NCBI GenBank assembly: GCA_001179505.1
Contig: CDMY01000283.1
Coordinates: 1-51,519 of the forward strand
DNA: 51,519 nucleotides
DNA from: Vitrella brassicaformis
Lineage: Eukaryota; Sar; Vitrellaceae
Direction of reading: 5' to 3'
Positions 1-15,006 of the stretch are shown here, piece by piece. The position numbers were made by a program, and so were the translations under genes. The stretch's first letter is position 1. Each line of letters begins with the position of its first letter. The notes beneath the pieces were generated by a model, which saw nothing but the letters and a program-made list of their open reading frames with translations, had not been told where the DNA came from and ran no database searches.

Positions 1-96
1 AGAGGAGAAGACAAGAAAAGACAAGGAAAGCATTCTGAGGAGACACGATCTTATCAGCCATCACCGAAGTGAGATCTGTGTTGACCACCCTTCATG

Positions 97-160
97 ATGC
101 CATACATGGACAGAAATAACTTTGACTAATGCCATACATGGACAGAAATAACTTTGACTA
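97..160. repeat. two perfect 32-base direct repeats
   Basis: Bases 97-128 and 129-160 are identical and directly adjacent, starting ATGCCATACATGG. The unit has no internal short period, so this is a recent tandem duplication rather than microsatellite growth. It lies about 285 bases upstream of the first start codon. Confidence 0.9.
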
Positions 161-311
161 ATTGGCCAGTCCATCGGTCTTATTAAAGTAAAAGCACTCT
201 TACTCTGGGACTTACCGCCCAGCAGATCCACTATTGAGCTAACTGCAGGAAAGGTCCTCACCGGCCTTTTCGCACACCATCAAGCCGCCTTCGAGGAATA
301 ATTTCCACCTC

Positions 312-344
312 TGCGAGCTTAGCCGGGGAGGAACGAAGCTCGCA
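312..344. promoter_or_regulatory. inverted pair of the TGCGAGCT motif
   Basis: TGCGAGCTT (312-320) and AAGCTCGCA (336-344) form a perfect 9-base inverted repeat with a 15-base spacer, about 100 bases upstream of the start codon at 445. Each arm contains the octamer TGCGAGCT found upstream of many other genes in the window. It could be a two-fold binding site for a dimeric factor, or an RNA hairpin if transcribed. Function is inferred from recurrence only. Confidence 0.45.
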
Positions 345-444
345 CATTTGACGGAGCTCCTGCGCGACCTCGACGGATGCGTTTGGCATGTGTAGGATGA
401 GAATGGCGTTCTAGCCGCTTTCTCTTCTTGATCTATGCAAGATC

Positions 445-1776
445 ATGGGTGGAAGCTCTGACCCGTCGACGGCTCCCATCCAGGCTTGTGACAGTGGAGC
501 AGCCTTGCAGATCCCGCTGAGCTTCGAGTGTACCGCCAGCGTCACCAAAGACGGCACCGCAAACACGTCTGAGGTACCTCCACCACAGACACGGCATGCT
601 GTTCATCGATGTGATGCTGGTTGTGTCATGCCGTGGCTGCAGACCAGCTTGTTTGGCTTGCCCATTGAGCGAGGATGGCCCCGCGACAACCAGACGCCCG
701 AGGAAACGGCGGCAGTGATGGCTCAGCGTGTGGCCTCACACTACCTCAGGTGGCTTGCGGAGGGTCCAACTATCTACTGGCCCGTGCCCATCAGCCAACC
801 CAGCAAATGGACGGTAGGCACACAGATGGTCGCCATGCGTCATCCTTGTGTCTGTCTGTCTGTCTGTCTGTCCGCCCACTGCTGTGAGCTGCGTGCAGCC
901 CCTGTACACCCTGCGGTTCTTCTCTGTGCTTGAGGAGCCACCCGCCCCTCCCCCGCTGACTGCCTTCGGCCCCCGCACCAGCCTGGTGCTGCCCTTCCCC
1001 TTCATATCGTCCATCCCCCCGCTACGGCTGCTCACACTGGGCGCGCCATCACTCACTCATGGCCAGCGGAGTAGTGAGGTGGCCATGCCCATCCTCGGCG
1101 GCATGATGGGCGGCCGACTCGTGTACAGAGAGGGCGGGGGTGTGGGCAGTGTGACCAACGGGCGGATGGTGTTCGGCTGTGGCTTTGTGGAGAGCAGGTG
1201 GTTTCGGCGAAGGGAGAGCGCGGGGCAGATTGCCATTGAGGATGGCGATGACAAGAGGGCAGAGGACCAGAAGGGCGGGGATGGGGGAGGCGGGCTGATC
1301 CCGATGCCCATCCCTGCTGATGGAGAGCCCACACCACCAGAAGAGGAGGAGACCCCACAAAGGGTCAGTGAGTGCGCAAAAACCAACCACACTCATCCAC
1401 AGATCCTTCACAGATGTATCTCCATTCTCTCTATATTATGTTATGCCTATCAGAGGAGGGCCTTGGCGTCCCAGAAAGGGATGGAGGTTGGTTCGTTCGA
1501 GCTGGAGACCCGGCTTGAGGGCTACCAGTCACCCCTGGTCAAGCTGGGCGGCGGGATCGGTGTGGATTGGCTCAAGGCCATCTACGAGAGGACACAGCTG
1601 CCGCTGCACCAACGAATGCTGCGCAAGTTCCACAGGTACGCGAGGCATTCGTCGAATGGCAGCCACCGTGTGTGTATGTGTATCTGTGTATGTGTGTATG
1701 CAGGTATGTCCATGACACCTTGCCCGTGAACTTCGTCGCGCGTCTGAAGGGCCCCCCACCATTTGACCTGTATTGA
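445..1776 (+). CDS. unrecognised protein, 362 aa, four exons
   Basis: Exons 445-813, 899-1363, 1454-1635 and 1704-1776 join in frame into 362 residues ending ...PPPFDLY. I do not recognise the family. The N-terminal third has a Trp/Pro-rich stretch. The middle is Gly-rich and hydrophobic (GGMMGGRLVYREGGG), followed by an acidic, low-complexity segment rich in Asp, Glu and Pro. The C-terminal part (about 270-362) is well folded in appearance, with basic and aromatic residues. There is no signal peptide and no clear membrane span. The third intron candidate (1364-1453) is 90 bases long with no in-frame stop, so a retained form adding 30 residues is possible. The gene converges on the GT2 gene, with 186 bases between stop codons. 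Confidence 0.6.
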
Positions 1777-1962
1777 TCCGTCCGTGATTTGTGTCAATCG
1801 CAGTGTGTGCCAGTAGACGTCTGTGTATGTTATGTACATGTGTAGAGACCTATAGTGTGTGTGTATTGGTTGATGCGGACGCTAGATTGGGCCCTTACAT
1901 GGACGCTCCTTTATCCATCCCACTGTGGCGCTGCAAGAACGAGTAAACGCGTCTCTCTCTGT

Positions 1963-2668
1963 CTACACAACGGGCCGATACCTAGGCAAGTGCCGCACAT
2001 AGCGGGCGTTGTCAGTCTGGTTGGCAGCCAGCGACCTGCCGTTGCCACTGCTCCGATCCCGATTGTTGTGGTGCGACAGCGGGTTCTTGACGTTGTAATA
2101 GTAAAGCCGCTCAGGTATGCACCGAAACTTGCCGCCAGACAGCTCAAGCAACGGGTACATCAAGGCGAAATCAGACGCCGACCTGAGCCACTTGCCGCTC
2201 CTGTCCTTCATGTGGGTCAGATTGACGTGCGGCACAAGACCGAACCTGAAGGTCTTGAGGTGGCTGAAGGTCCACTCGATGTCTCGGTAGCTGTTTGTAG
2301 CGGCCACGTGTGTCCAGTTGTGTGCGGAGCAGTTGCAGCAGCCTATGGGGTCCCAGTGAGAGATGTAGCTCCCGAAGGTGAGGTGGATGTCGTCGCTGGC
2401 GTAGTAGGCCGCCACCCGACGCAGCACATCATCCCCCCACAGAAAATCATCGCCGTCGAGCCACACTGCACCCATCCATCCATCCATCCAATGGTCATCT
2501 TCGGGTGTGCTCGCCTACCGACGATGTCGTCGTTGTGTGGCCGCAGGCACTCCATCCCGGTGAATGTCGAGTACAGCAGCCCCCGATTAGTGGACTGGTA
2601 CCGCCAGTAGAACCTCGAGTCAGAGCGGAAAATGGACCGCAGCTGCTTCACCTGATGCACCACATCTG

Positions 2669-2703
<35 letters not shown>

Positions 2704-3334
2704 GAATACTCCATCAATGCAGTTTCCCTGGTCCGTGTATGTCTGTACCTGGGTCGCTGGCGTCATCGACAATACACGCGGTCCAGTTGGTGTGTGTCTG
2801 GTGCATGAGAGTGCGGAGGCAAAGATGCAGCAGCTCTGGCTGGTTGTAGTGGGCTATCACCACACGGAAGCGGACCGACGACAGCGCATCGGCTGATGGG
2901 ATGGACTGCCGCAGCCATGCCGATGCCAAGAAGTACAAAAGCCGCGACAAGCTCCGAGTCTCCTCCTGTTCATGGCGAGGGCGGTTCCTGGCGCGTCGAA
3001 GGTGTGGGCTGGTATGGAGACTCTCCCCCTCTCCATCTATGAGTGGCCCCATGATCTTCAGGACTTCCTCGAGCCGCTTTCTCGTTTGCGTGCCGTCGTA
3101 GGGCAGACAGAAGGAAGAGGTAGAGTTGCAACCGTCCATGGTGGCCATGAGCTCATCCAGCGTGTGTATGTGGCGACTGGCATCCCCTCCGTGGAGGGAT
3201 CTCCGTCGATGTGGGAGGACCACAGGATGTCGCAGGGGTGGCAGGAGGCGCGAATGCAGAAAGATCGTGGTGATGATGACCACCACAATGGCCTGGGCGA
3301 CCAGAAACAGCAGAAAACCATGGCTGACCTTCAT
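1963..3334 (-). CDS. GT2-family glycosyltransferase, type II membrane protein
   Basis: Exons 3334-2749, 2665-2519 and 2465-1963 give 411 residues. An N-terminal signal anchor (about 10-30, FLLFLVAQAIVVVIITTIFL) suggests a Golgi or ER type II protein with a lumenal catalytic domain. The GT-A fold of family 2 shows as the beta strand VRFRVVIAHYNQ, the nucleotide-binding VDDASDPD (around 188) and the DXD-like metal site VVWLDGDD (around 245-252), both built across exon junctions, which supports the splicing. A Cys pair and several NxT sequons lie in the C-terminal half. The donor is probably a nucleotide sugar; neither donor nor acceptor can be read from sequence. Its start codon lies only 56 bases from that of the divergent RING gene, so the two probably share a promoter. 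Confidence 0.85.
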
Positions 3335-3390
3335 CAAGGTTTTTACATCGTCCTGTAAACAAACAGCTATGGTCTCGCGCTCTTTAAGGC
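3335..3390. promoter_or_regulatory. very short divergent promoter region
   Basis: Only 56 bases separate the start codons of the GT2 gene (minus) and the membrane RING gene (plus). Either both leaders are extremely short or transcription of each starts inside the other gene. No TATA-like box is evident. The octamer TGCGAGCT is absent here. Confidence 0.5.
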
Positions 3391-6151
3391 ATGTCTAGCG
3401 GTTCAGGTGGTTCTCAGCAGAGCGGTCTGCCCCCCAGCCCGTCAGCAGCGAGTGCCATCTCCTCACCCAAGGCAGCATCCCGCGGCCGGCTCTCCCTCGC
3501 CGACCGCTCCCCACTCGCCCGGGGGCATACGACTGCCGGTAGAACAGAATCCAGTACAGTACGGGGAGATGGCCGCACAGCCACGGGGTCTTCCTCGGCC
3601 GCTGCTGCTGCTGCTGCGCCCGATGTGGGTGCTGCCAGTGCTGCGGGCATTGCAAGAGGACTTGCACCGGAGGACAGGGAGAGGGCTGAGAGGATCATGA
3701 AGCGACTGCAGGTACAAATGAGGACGCGTCGAGGGATGGATGGATGGATGGATGGATGGATGGATCTGTTGTTGTTGGGACTCGTTCTTGCTGCAGGAGC
3801 AGCAGGCGGCTGTGGCTCAGAGCCGCAGTGCGCAGCACATCATCCGGAGCGACTCTGAGCAGCGGCGGGGTGGGCGTGGGAATGATGTCTTTCACACCCC
3901 TCGTGGGGATGATGAGGATGAGGAGCCGTCGCAGTTCGCCCGTGTCAGGTTCCGCGACAGGACGAGCTACTTCTGCGACAGGAGTGCCATCCATCGCATG
4001 ACCATCTTCCTCGCATTCGCACTCGCCACCGTGGCCCTGCTGCACATGAAGGACTCATTCGGCTATGATATTCGCTGGTGCGTGCAGCGGGAGGGGCGGG
4101 GGGGAGAGGAGAGAGGTGGCGTGCACATGGCGTGTTGTGTGTCGTGGGTTGGTTGTCAGGGACCATTTGGTGCTGCTGTGGGCCGTCAACCGAGTGGTGG
4201 AGTACATCGAGATCACCGCCATGACCGCCCGAACCTTCTGGCTGTACACCTCTCACGGCCGCGACCCACCTGGCCCGCCACACGCACACTCCCAGCTGGC
4301 GCTGGGCAGACTGCTGATCCTGTTTCTGGAGCTGACGACGGCCGCCATGCTGGTGGTGGAGATACAGACACAGAAGTTCGGCAGCTATGTCATGTGCGGC
4401 TATGGGTGGCTGAACGGGTACGGGGAAGAGTGTGGGAGAATGGGGCCCACGCTGCTGGCTTTGCCTTTCTTTGGGTGGGTCTTTGTATGCAGTCGTCTTG
4501 TTAATGCGGCGCTGCACATCAACGTGATGAGTCAGTGTAAGTTCTACATCCCCGACACGCACCACCTCATCACAGCGATAGTCGTATGGATCGGGTAAGC
4601 TATTACATCAATACACACACACACACACACACACACACATGAACACACGGCTGCACTGGGGGATGGACGTCTGTCTGTGTGCATTTGCAGAGTGGCGGCG
4701 GCGATGAAGCTCGATGGTTGGCGCATCAGCTGGGTGGTCGTACTCGTGTAAGCCACACACCTTCCCACCCCTTCCCACCCCAAGCACAGGGCAACCCAGT
4801 GACATCCTCCCATTCCTTGTCTGCCTGCCTCAATTGCAGTTGGCAGAACTTCGCTGTCGGCGCATTTCTCGGCGAAGAACTGCTGCACGTAAGCAGCCAG
4901 CCATCACACACATCAACACACACGCGACCCCATCCACCTCTGCTCTTAACGGGCGCATTCAGATCTTGCAAGCCAAGTTGAGTCGGTTCAGCGGCGCGCC
5001 GGACAGCACGCCCGAACAGGCCAAGCAGCTGTTCTTCTCGCGGCTGTGTGTGGTGCTGGAGGAGCTGCCGTGGCTGGTGCTCATTGTGGCGGCCCTGTGG
5101 TGGCACATCATGCTGCTCATGTGGCTGCAGTTCCAGACCAACTTCTACAGGCTGGCCTATATGGCTTACCCCGTGTTGGGCTTCTTTTTCCTGGCGTTTG
5201 CCTACCAGTGCCTCGTCTACCGGTGCGGCGGCAAAGACACAGACAGAGACACAGCAATGAATGCGTGTGTGTGTCAGGATGCTCGGCCCCCGGGCGCCAG
5301 AGTACCTGACAAGAGGGCATTGAGACACTGTAGTCAATTGTGGACATGTCTCTCTCTCCCTCCCTCTCTCTCTGTGTATGTGTCTGTGTGTGTCTCCCAG
5401 CTGGACGGCCTTCGGCGTAAACCCTCGACGATTCCTCCCCTCCTTATACATCCGACCCAGATATGTCAAAGTGAGCAGCAGAAAGCCACAAATGGATCCT
5501 CTGCCACGAAATACATGTCACGTCTCTCTTGGCTATCTATCATTCAGAAGCACAACGCCTGTTACCTGAGGTACAGCGGCCCCATCCCCCGCCCCATGGC
5601 AGCAGTGGGCGACATCGAGAGCCAGACCCTGCCGCTGCCGGCCGGCAGGGAGGAGGAAGGGGCCGTGTCTAAGTCTGAAAGCCAAATATCGGAATCAGGT
5701 CCGGTGGGCGCGCAGCGACGGGAGTGGAGATGACCACCAAAGGATGTGTGTGTGTGTTGTGTCTCGGGCAGAGAATGGCGAGGACGCGTGTATCGTTTGT
5801 CGCGCGGCCAGGGCCAACGGGATCATAATGGAGTGCGGACACTCCGCATGTACGCCGGCCGGCCGATGGGACACACACGGGGGCTGCAGGCATCGTTTTT
5901 GTGTATTCGTATGTGTATGTGTATGTGTCAGGCTGCTACACTTGTGCGCGCCAGATATTCATCACTGACCAGAAATGCCATTACTGCAGACAGGTCAGTG
6001 GTGGCCACAATGCATTCATCCCATGCGGCCCTCATCCATCCACTCCACGTGTGTGGTGGTGTGTGTGGTGTCATGTGTGCAGCCGTCAACGTTCTTTCAC
6101 AAGATTGATCTGAATCCCGTGGCCCCCGGCATATACAGAGTCATCAAATAA
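3391..6151 (+). CDS. multi-pass membrane RING-finger protein, probable E3 ubiquitin ligase
   Basis: Eleven exons (3391-3711, 3797-4077, 4160-4594, 4691-4747, 4840-4888, 4963-5222, 5401-5470, 5548-5698, 5772-5849, 5932-5993, 6083-6151) give 610 residues. The first 170 or so residues are Ser/Ala-rich, then acidic, and lack a signal peptide. About eight hydrophobic spans follow (for example MTIFLAFALATVALLHM and LPWLVLIVAALWWHIMLL). The tail carries a complete C3HC4 RING: CIVC, then CGH, then CCYTC, then CHYC, assembled from two exons. This arrangement, a membrane block followed by a cytosolic RING, is typical of membrane-anchored ubiquitin ligases working in ER or endomembrane quality control. 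The exact family is not recognised. The exon 9 donor (GTCCGG) was chosen because reading on meets a stop at 5731. Confidence 0.75.
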
Positions 6152-6563
6152 GGCAATGCAGTGCAATGCAATGCGTGTGTGAGTGAGGGCATCCAGCTGT
6201 GTGGCATTGCGTTGCGCCATGTGTAATCAGTCAGTCCATGTGGCGAGTATGTGCACACACATACAGTAAGGAATTCGTTGGGACCTACGGATGGATGGAT
6301 GGACCGTCGGACCAACCAATAGTAGACATGTGGGTCGATGCGTGTGTATGTGTGGGAAAGGCCATTCAAGTGTTGTACAGCCAAAACCTTCGTCCAAAAA
6401 GTCTTTATTCGACTAATCCTGCCTGCCTGCCTGCCTGCGATGCAACACTGGACGCGCTCCATGAGCCAAATGGGGGCGTGGCTCATCAGATGCGTCCACG
6501 TTTCATCTGTCAGCATGCGACGCAGACCTGCATCCACCCATCCATAATAAGTCACACATGTGT
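6152..6563. other. intergenic region between convergent genes
   Basis: This stretch separates the stop of the RING gene from the stop of the pyrophosphatase gene. It holds a short GCAAT repeat (around 6150-6175), a GATG run near 6290 and CTGC repeats near 6420-6440. I see no gene in it. It presumably carries both 3' untranslated regions. Confidence 0.5.
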
Positions 6564-8209
6564 CTATCCGGCCGCATCGGGTGTCTTGACGCGTATCCAC
6601 AGCTTGCCCTTGGCCACCTCGCCCTTCAGCAGCCTCTTGTACGCCTCGTTCGTCTCAGATATCACCTGAAACACACACACACCGACACAGGTGTCAACAC
6701 ACAACGCCCACCACGCACACGCGTCATCAATGGCCCGTGTGCGTGGCGCGTGTGTCATTCCGACCTTCTCCGCTGCAGTTTTGTTGATGGCCTGTCCGTC
6801 GTGGCCGAAGGAGTTGAGGGGCTTCCCATCAGGCACCTTGTACCACCTGCAATTGACGTGACGCAGAGAGAGGCATGGTCAAGTACCGTGTACACACGCA
6901 CATACGATTGAGGCCTATGTGGCTCTTTCCCTTCCTCCATCGTGTGTGCGTGCGTGTGTGTGTGAGTGGGGGCGTGTACCTGAACCACTCTCGTATGCCG
7001 GCTATGGTGTGTGGGTAGAACTTCTCGAGATCCTCGAGGGAGTCGATCGAGTCGAAGTGGGGGTCGCTCACCTGACAAACCACACCATGCCCACACCCGC
7101 ACGCCACACACACGTACACACACATGTTGGTGGGGATGCACTCAGTCAGTGCACCTTCCTTACCTTGATGGCGATGATCTTCCAGTCGAGCTCGCCGTCG
7201 TCAATCATGCTCAACGCACCCAGCACCTGTTCAGACACAGACGAATGGATAAACAGATAAGAGCGGTCTGCTCTATGATTCCTCCCGTCGTGTGTGTGTG
7301 TGTGTGTGTGCGCGCGTGTTGGCCTACCTTGACGGGCGTGACGGATCCCATCTCGAGGGGCTCCTGGCCCACTTCCACCACATCCAAAGGGTCGTTGTCG
7401 CCGAACGACTCATCCACCTGAACATCACATCCGTCAGTCACTCCATGTGTGTCGGGGTCTATGTGACTGTCAGTCAGAGAGCTGTAGACTGACTGACTGA
7501 CCTCTTTGCCCCCCCTCTCGTTTGGGTCTTCCCATGTCTGTGGGAAGCAACCGTAGTTCCAAAAGATCGGGCCGTGGTAGTATCGCAACTTCCTGTATGC
7601 CCGGGCAACACACACGATGGCCTCACTATCTGCGTGTGTGTGTGTGTGTGGCCCACACACAACCCACTGACTGACCCCTTCTTGATGTCCTGTTTGATGG
7701 GGTTGAATTCGTCCTTGGTGTCGACCTCCATCTTGGCCTTAGACAGACGGGGAATCTCCGTGATGAAGTGATACAACCCCTTGCCGTCTGCATGACACAA
7801 TCCCCCACACACAGACAAACAATGGTGCACCCTCTCTCTCTCTCACCCCTCTATATGTGTGTGGACCACCCTACCGACCTGCCTGTAGCGGCACATCGTG
7901 CCACGGCGACACCTTCCTCCCCTCCTCATCCTTGAACACCACCCGAAACTCCTCCGTGTCCGTCTGACCCACTACCATCGACGACGGCAGCGCCGCCGCC
8001 ACAGTGCTGAAAGGCCGATGGTAGTAGCTATGACCATGACTATGGTGGCCAATGTTGGCGCCCACGGTGCTGGGACTGCTTGGGCTGATGGGCGCCGCAA
8101 AGGCCGTCAGAGGGCGGGCATGCGATAAGAGAGATCCGGCGTATCTGCTGCCGCCATGTGGGAAGACGGTGAAGCAGCAGAACAGGAGGGGCCTGGACAG
8201 GGTGCGCAT
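6564..8209 (-). CDS. soluble family I inorganic pyrophosphatase, probably plastid-targeted
   Basis: Exons 8209-7879, 7787-7676, 7592-7502, 7417-7328, 7226-7164, 7071-6980, 6846-6765 and 6665-6564 give 320 residues. The enzyme hydrolyses PPi to two phosphates, pulling biosynthetic reactions forward. The family signature DNDPLDVVE (around 185) supplies the metal-binding aspartates. YYHGPIFWNYGCFPQTWEDP and DDGELDWKIIAI are also typical. About 90 extra residues precede the catalytic domain: a hydrophobic stretch (RPLLFCCFTVF) and then LTAFAAP, which resembles the signal-peptide plus transit-peptide junction used for complex plastids. I chose the ATG at 8209. The frame is open upstream to a stop near 8466 but has no other ATG. 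The gene diverges from the monooxygenase gene with about 300 bases between starts. Confidence 0.93.
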
Positions 8210-8511
8210 GGCTGCGATGAGGCCGGCGGCTGCGGCGACCAGCGCGATGGCGGTGAGGAGTGCGGCCTTGGCACGCAGGGTGGATGTCAGTGGTAGATCA
8301 TTGAGATTTCGGGACCGGTGGGCCTCGGCAAGCCGCTCAATGGACCGTATCAGCGATGTGGCGCGTTCCTTTGGTTTTTTTGTCGATCTGTTTGGCGAGC
8401 TTTTTTTCACTTTTGGGATCCTTGTGAGCGGCCAGGCCCACGGCAGTGCAGATCTGGTTGGATCTTAGTCGGAGACGCCGCAGCTGATCAGGCCAGGCGC
8501 AGGCAAGCAGT
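8210..8511. promoter_or_regulatory. divergent promoter region with GGCGAGCTT variant
   Basis: This 302-base gap lies between the start codons of the pyrophosphatase and monooxygenase genes. It contains GGCGAGCTT at 8394-8402 followed by a T run, a one-base variant of the TGCGAGCTT motif. The same motif plus T run occurs at 19360-19370 on the other strand. Confidence 0.4.
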
Positions 8512-13229
<4,718 letters not shown>

Positions 13230-15006
13230 TTGTGGCCGGGCTGTCGTGCTGTGTCAGTGGGATTGTTTATTTGGCTGTCTCGTTTTGTGTTCCATTGTGT
13301 GTGTATGTTTTATACGTATGACGGACGCTTGTGTGTGAGAGGTGGGGTGGGGTGGGGAGCGACGCGAGGGGGGTGGGGGGCGAGGGAGGGCTATAGGGGT
13401 ACCTACCTACAGCAGTAGTAGTCTTTTTCTGGTCAATCGATTGGTGCATGTTTGGGTGCAGGCGGTGAGCTATGCATATGATGTTGTTTGTTTTATATCG
13501 CTAGTGCCTCTCTGTCTGTCTGTCTGTCTTGGTTTTGACAAGTGAGTCGCCGGGAGAGCGGAAGAAAGTGCTGCCGTATTTTGTGAGCAGCCAAGTACTC
13601 ATGGGGCTGCCTGTCTGTCTGTCTGTCTTACGCACATGACGTCATTTTTTACTTATACAGCAGTCGGTAGCTCAGTCGGTGGCTCGGTGGATGGTGAGTA
13701 CAGCCAGCCATGAAAGTGCCTGTGAGCGTGTGCAGAGGCACCGCACCGCTCCCCACCCCAACTTTAGTTAAGGTGTCCAGAGAAGTGAAGCCCTCCCCAC
13801 TGCGTGTAATTCGTGTATATGTGTGTGTCTGTGTATGTGTATGTGTAGGTGTGTCTGAGAACAACAGAGAGAGACGCCGGTCAGTCAGTCAGTCAGTCCT
13901 CCTTTCTTGTCTGCCAGCTGCTGTCTGCCACCTGAGGAATGTGCCTCCCGCGTATCTGTCAGTTTTTCATAGTTCCTTTTCTTGCTGCCTGTCTGTCTGG
14001 CTGTCTGCTATTCTACGTGGTGGCGGTTTGCTGTCCATGCTGGATGGATGATGTGTAATGCCATGCGTTGCTACAGACGTGATAAACGTCTTGCGTGCCG
14101 TGCGTGCGTGTGTGTGTAGGTGTGTGTGAGTGGATGGCTACATGGAAGAGAGAGGCGGAGAGAGTGCAGATTCCCGCCACTGCTGCCAGTGAGCGCCGTG
14201 TTTGTTTTCTGCCATCATTTTGCCGTGCTGCCGCCCGCCTCTCGTCGCTCTCGTCTCTTTGAGTCGTTCTCGTCGACGGTCATCTGAACGGAGTGCAGCA
14301 CTCCCCTTCGGACGAGCGTCAAGGAGGTCGACAGAAGAGGCGAGAGGAACAGAGAGAGGCGGCAAGTGGAGAGGATCAGTCAGCCTGACAGGCAGCCAGC
14401 CTGACAGAGTATCAGCCAGCCTGACAGAGTATCGTTTTGTCTTTGTTGTGTGCTCTCGTCTCTGCCGGGTCTTCCTTTCCCTCCAGTTGCTTCGTGAGCT
14501 CCGTTTCGTTACGCGCAGGCGAAAGGAGCTCCTCAAGGACTCGGTGGCAAGGATGGATGACTCGGAACGGACACGTCGCGGTACGATTGTTTGATTGCTG
14601 CATAAATGAGCCGACGGGAATGGGTGAGCTATCTTATCAATGTGTCGATGGTCCATAAGGGTAGGGGAGGGAGGGTATACGTATGGCAGCTGTTTGGTAC
14701 AAGTGTTGCATACCTGCCTGATATATCGGTGGCCTGCCTGCCTGCCTGCCTGCCTGGCTCTTTAATCTAGCAGCCAGCGGTGTTTCTTTACTGTAGGCCG
14801 GGCCGGTACATAGGTCATACAAACATCTGGCCATTGGTTCGTTCGTTCGTGCAGTCAGTAGTGGTAGCCATTACATGGGGGCGGGCCGGCGGGGAGAGAG
14901 TTTTGTTGTTTGCACATCGGAACGGAACGGACCAGTACTAGTGACTTGTTTCAAATCGCACTGACACACCAACAGACAAGCCTGGTGCCTCCCTCCTGAT
15001 GTCGAA
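13230..15006. other. 1.8-kb gene-poor stretch between convergent genes
   Basis: No exon is supported. The stretch holds (CTGT)n runs near 13510, 13610 and 13990, G-rich runs near 13345-13390, and a 20-base tandem repeat at 14393-14432. Opposing open frames at 14138-14656 look unlike any protein family and lack splice support. It probably contains the 3' ends of both flanking genes plus spacer. Confidence 0.5.
14393..14432. repeat. 20-base direct repeat, two copies
   Basis: Bases 14393-14412 and 14413-14432 are identical (CAGCCAGCCTGACAGAGTAT). A partial third copy lies just upstream near 14377. It sits in a gene-free region. Confidence 0.85.

Larger units (their letters stand above)
1..444. 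other. upstream region of the first gene
   Basis: No coding exon is recognised here. The stretch holds two perfect copies of a 32-base direct repeat (97-160) and a 9-base inverted repeat (312-320 and 336-344), described separately. It probably carries the promoter and 5' leader of the gene starting at 445. An upstream exon of that gene cannot be excluded because the window starts here. Confidence 0.5.

Noticed and set aside
848-1729. continuous open frame through the third exon boundary of the first gene
   Set aside because: It starts in a (CTGT)n intron and reads through good donors. Only the 90-base piece at 1364-1453 is a plausible retained intron.
4612-4640. microsatellite arrays as CRISPR or satellite structures
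   Set aside because: The many (CA)n, (CTGT)n and (GATG)n tracts are simple repeats inside introns or spacers, with no spacer-repeat organisation.
13655-13735. tRNA-like text (GTAGCTCAGTCGGTGGCTCGG)
   Set aside because: It resembles a D-arm, but there is no matching acceptor stem, anticodon arm or T-loop within the next 60 bases.
14138-14656. opposing open frames of 130-172 codons on both strands
   Set aside because: Arg/Ser-rich and compositionally odd, no recognised motif, no splice-consistent neighbours; likely chance frames in GC-rich sequence.
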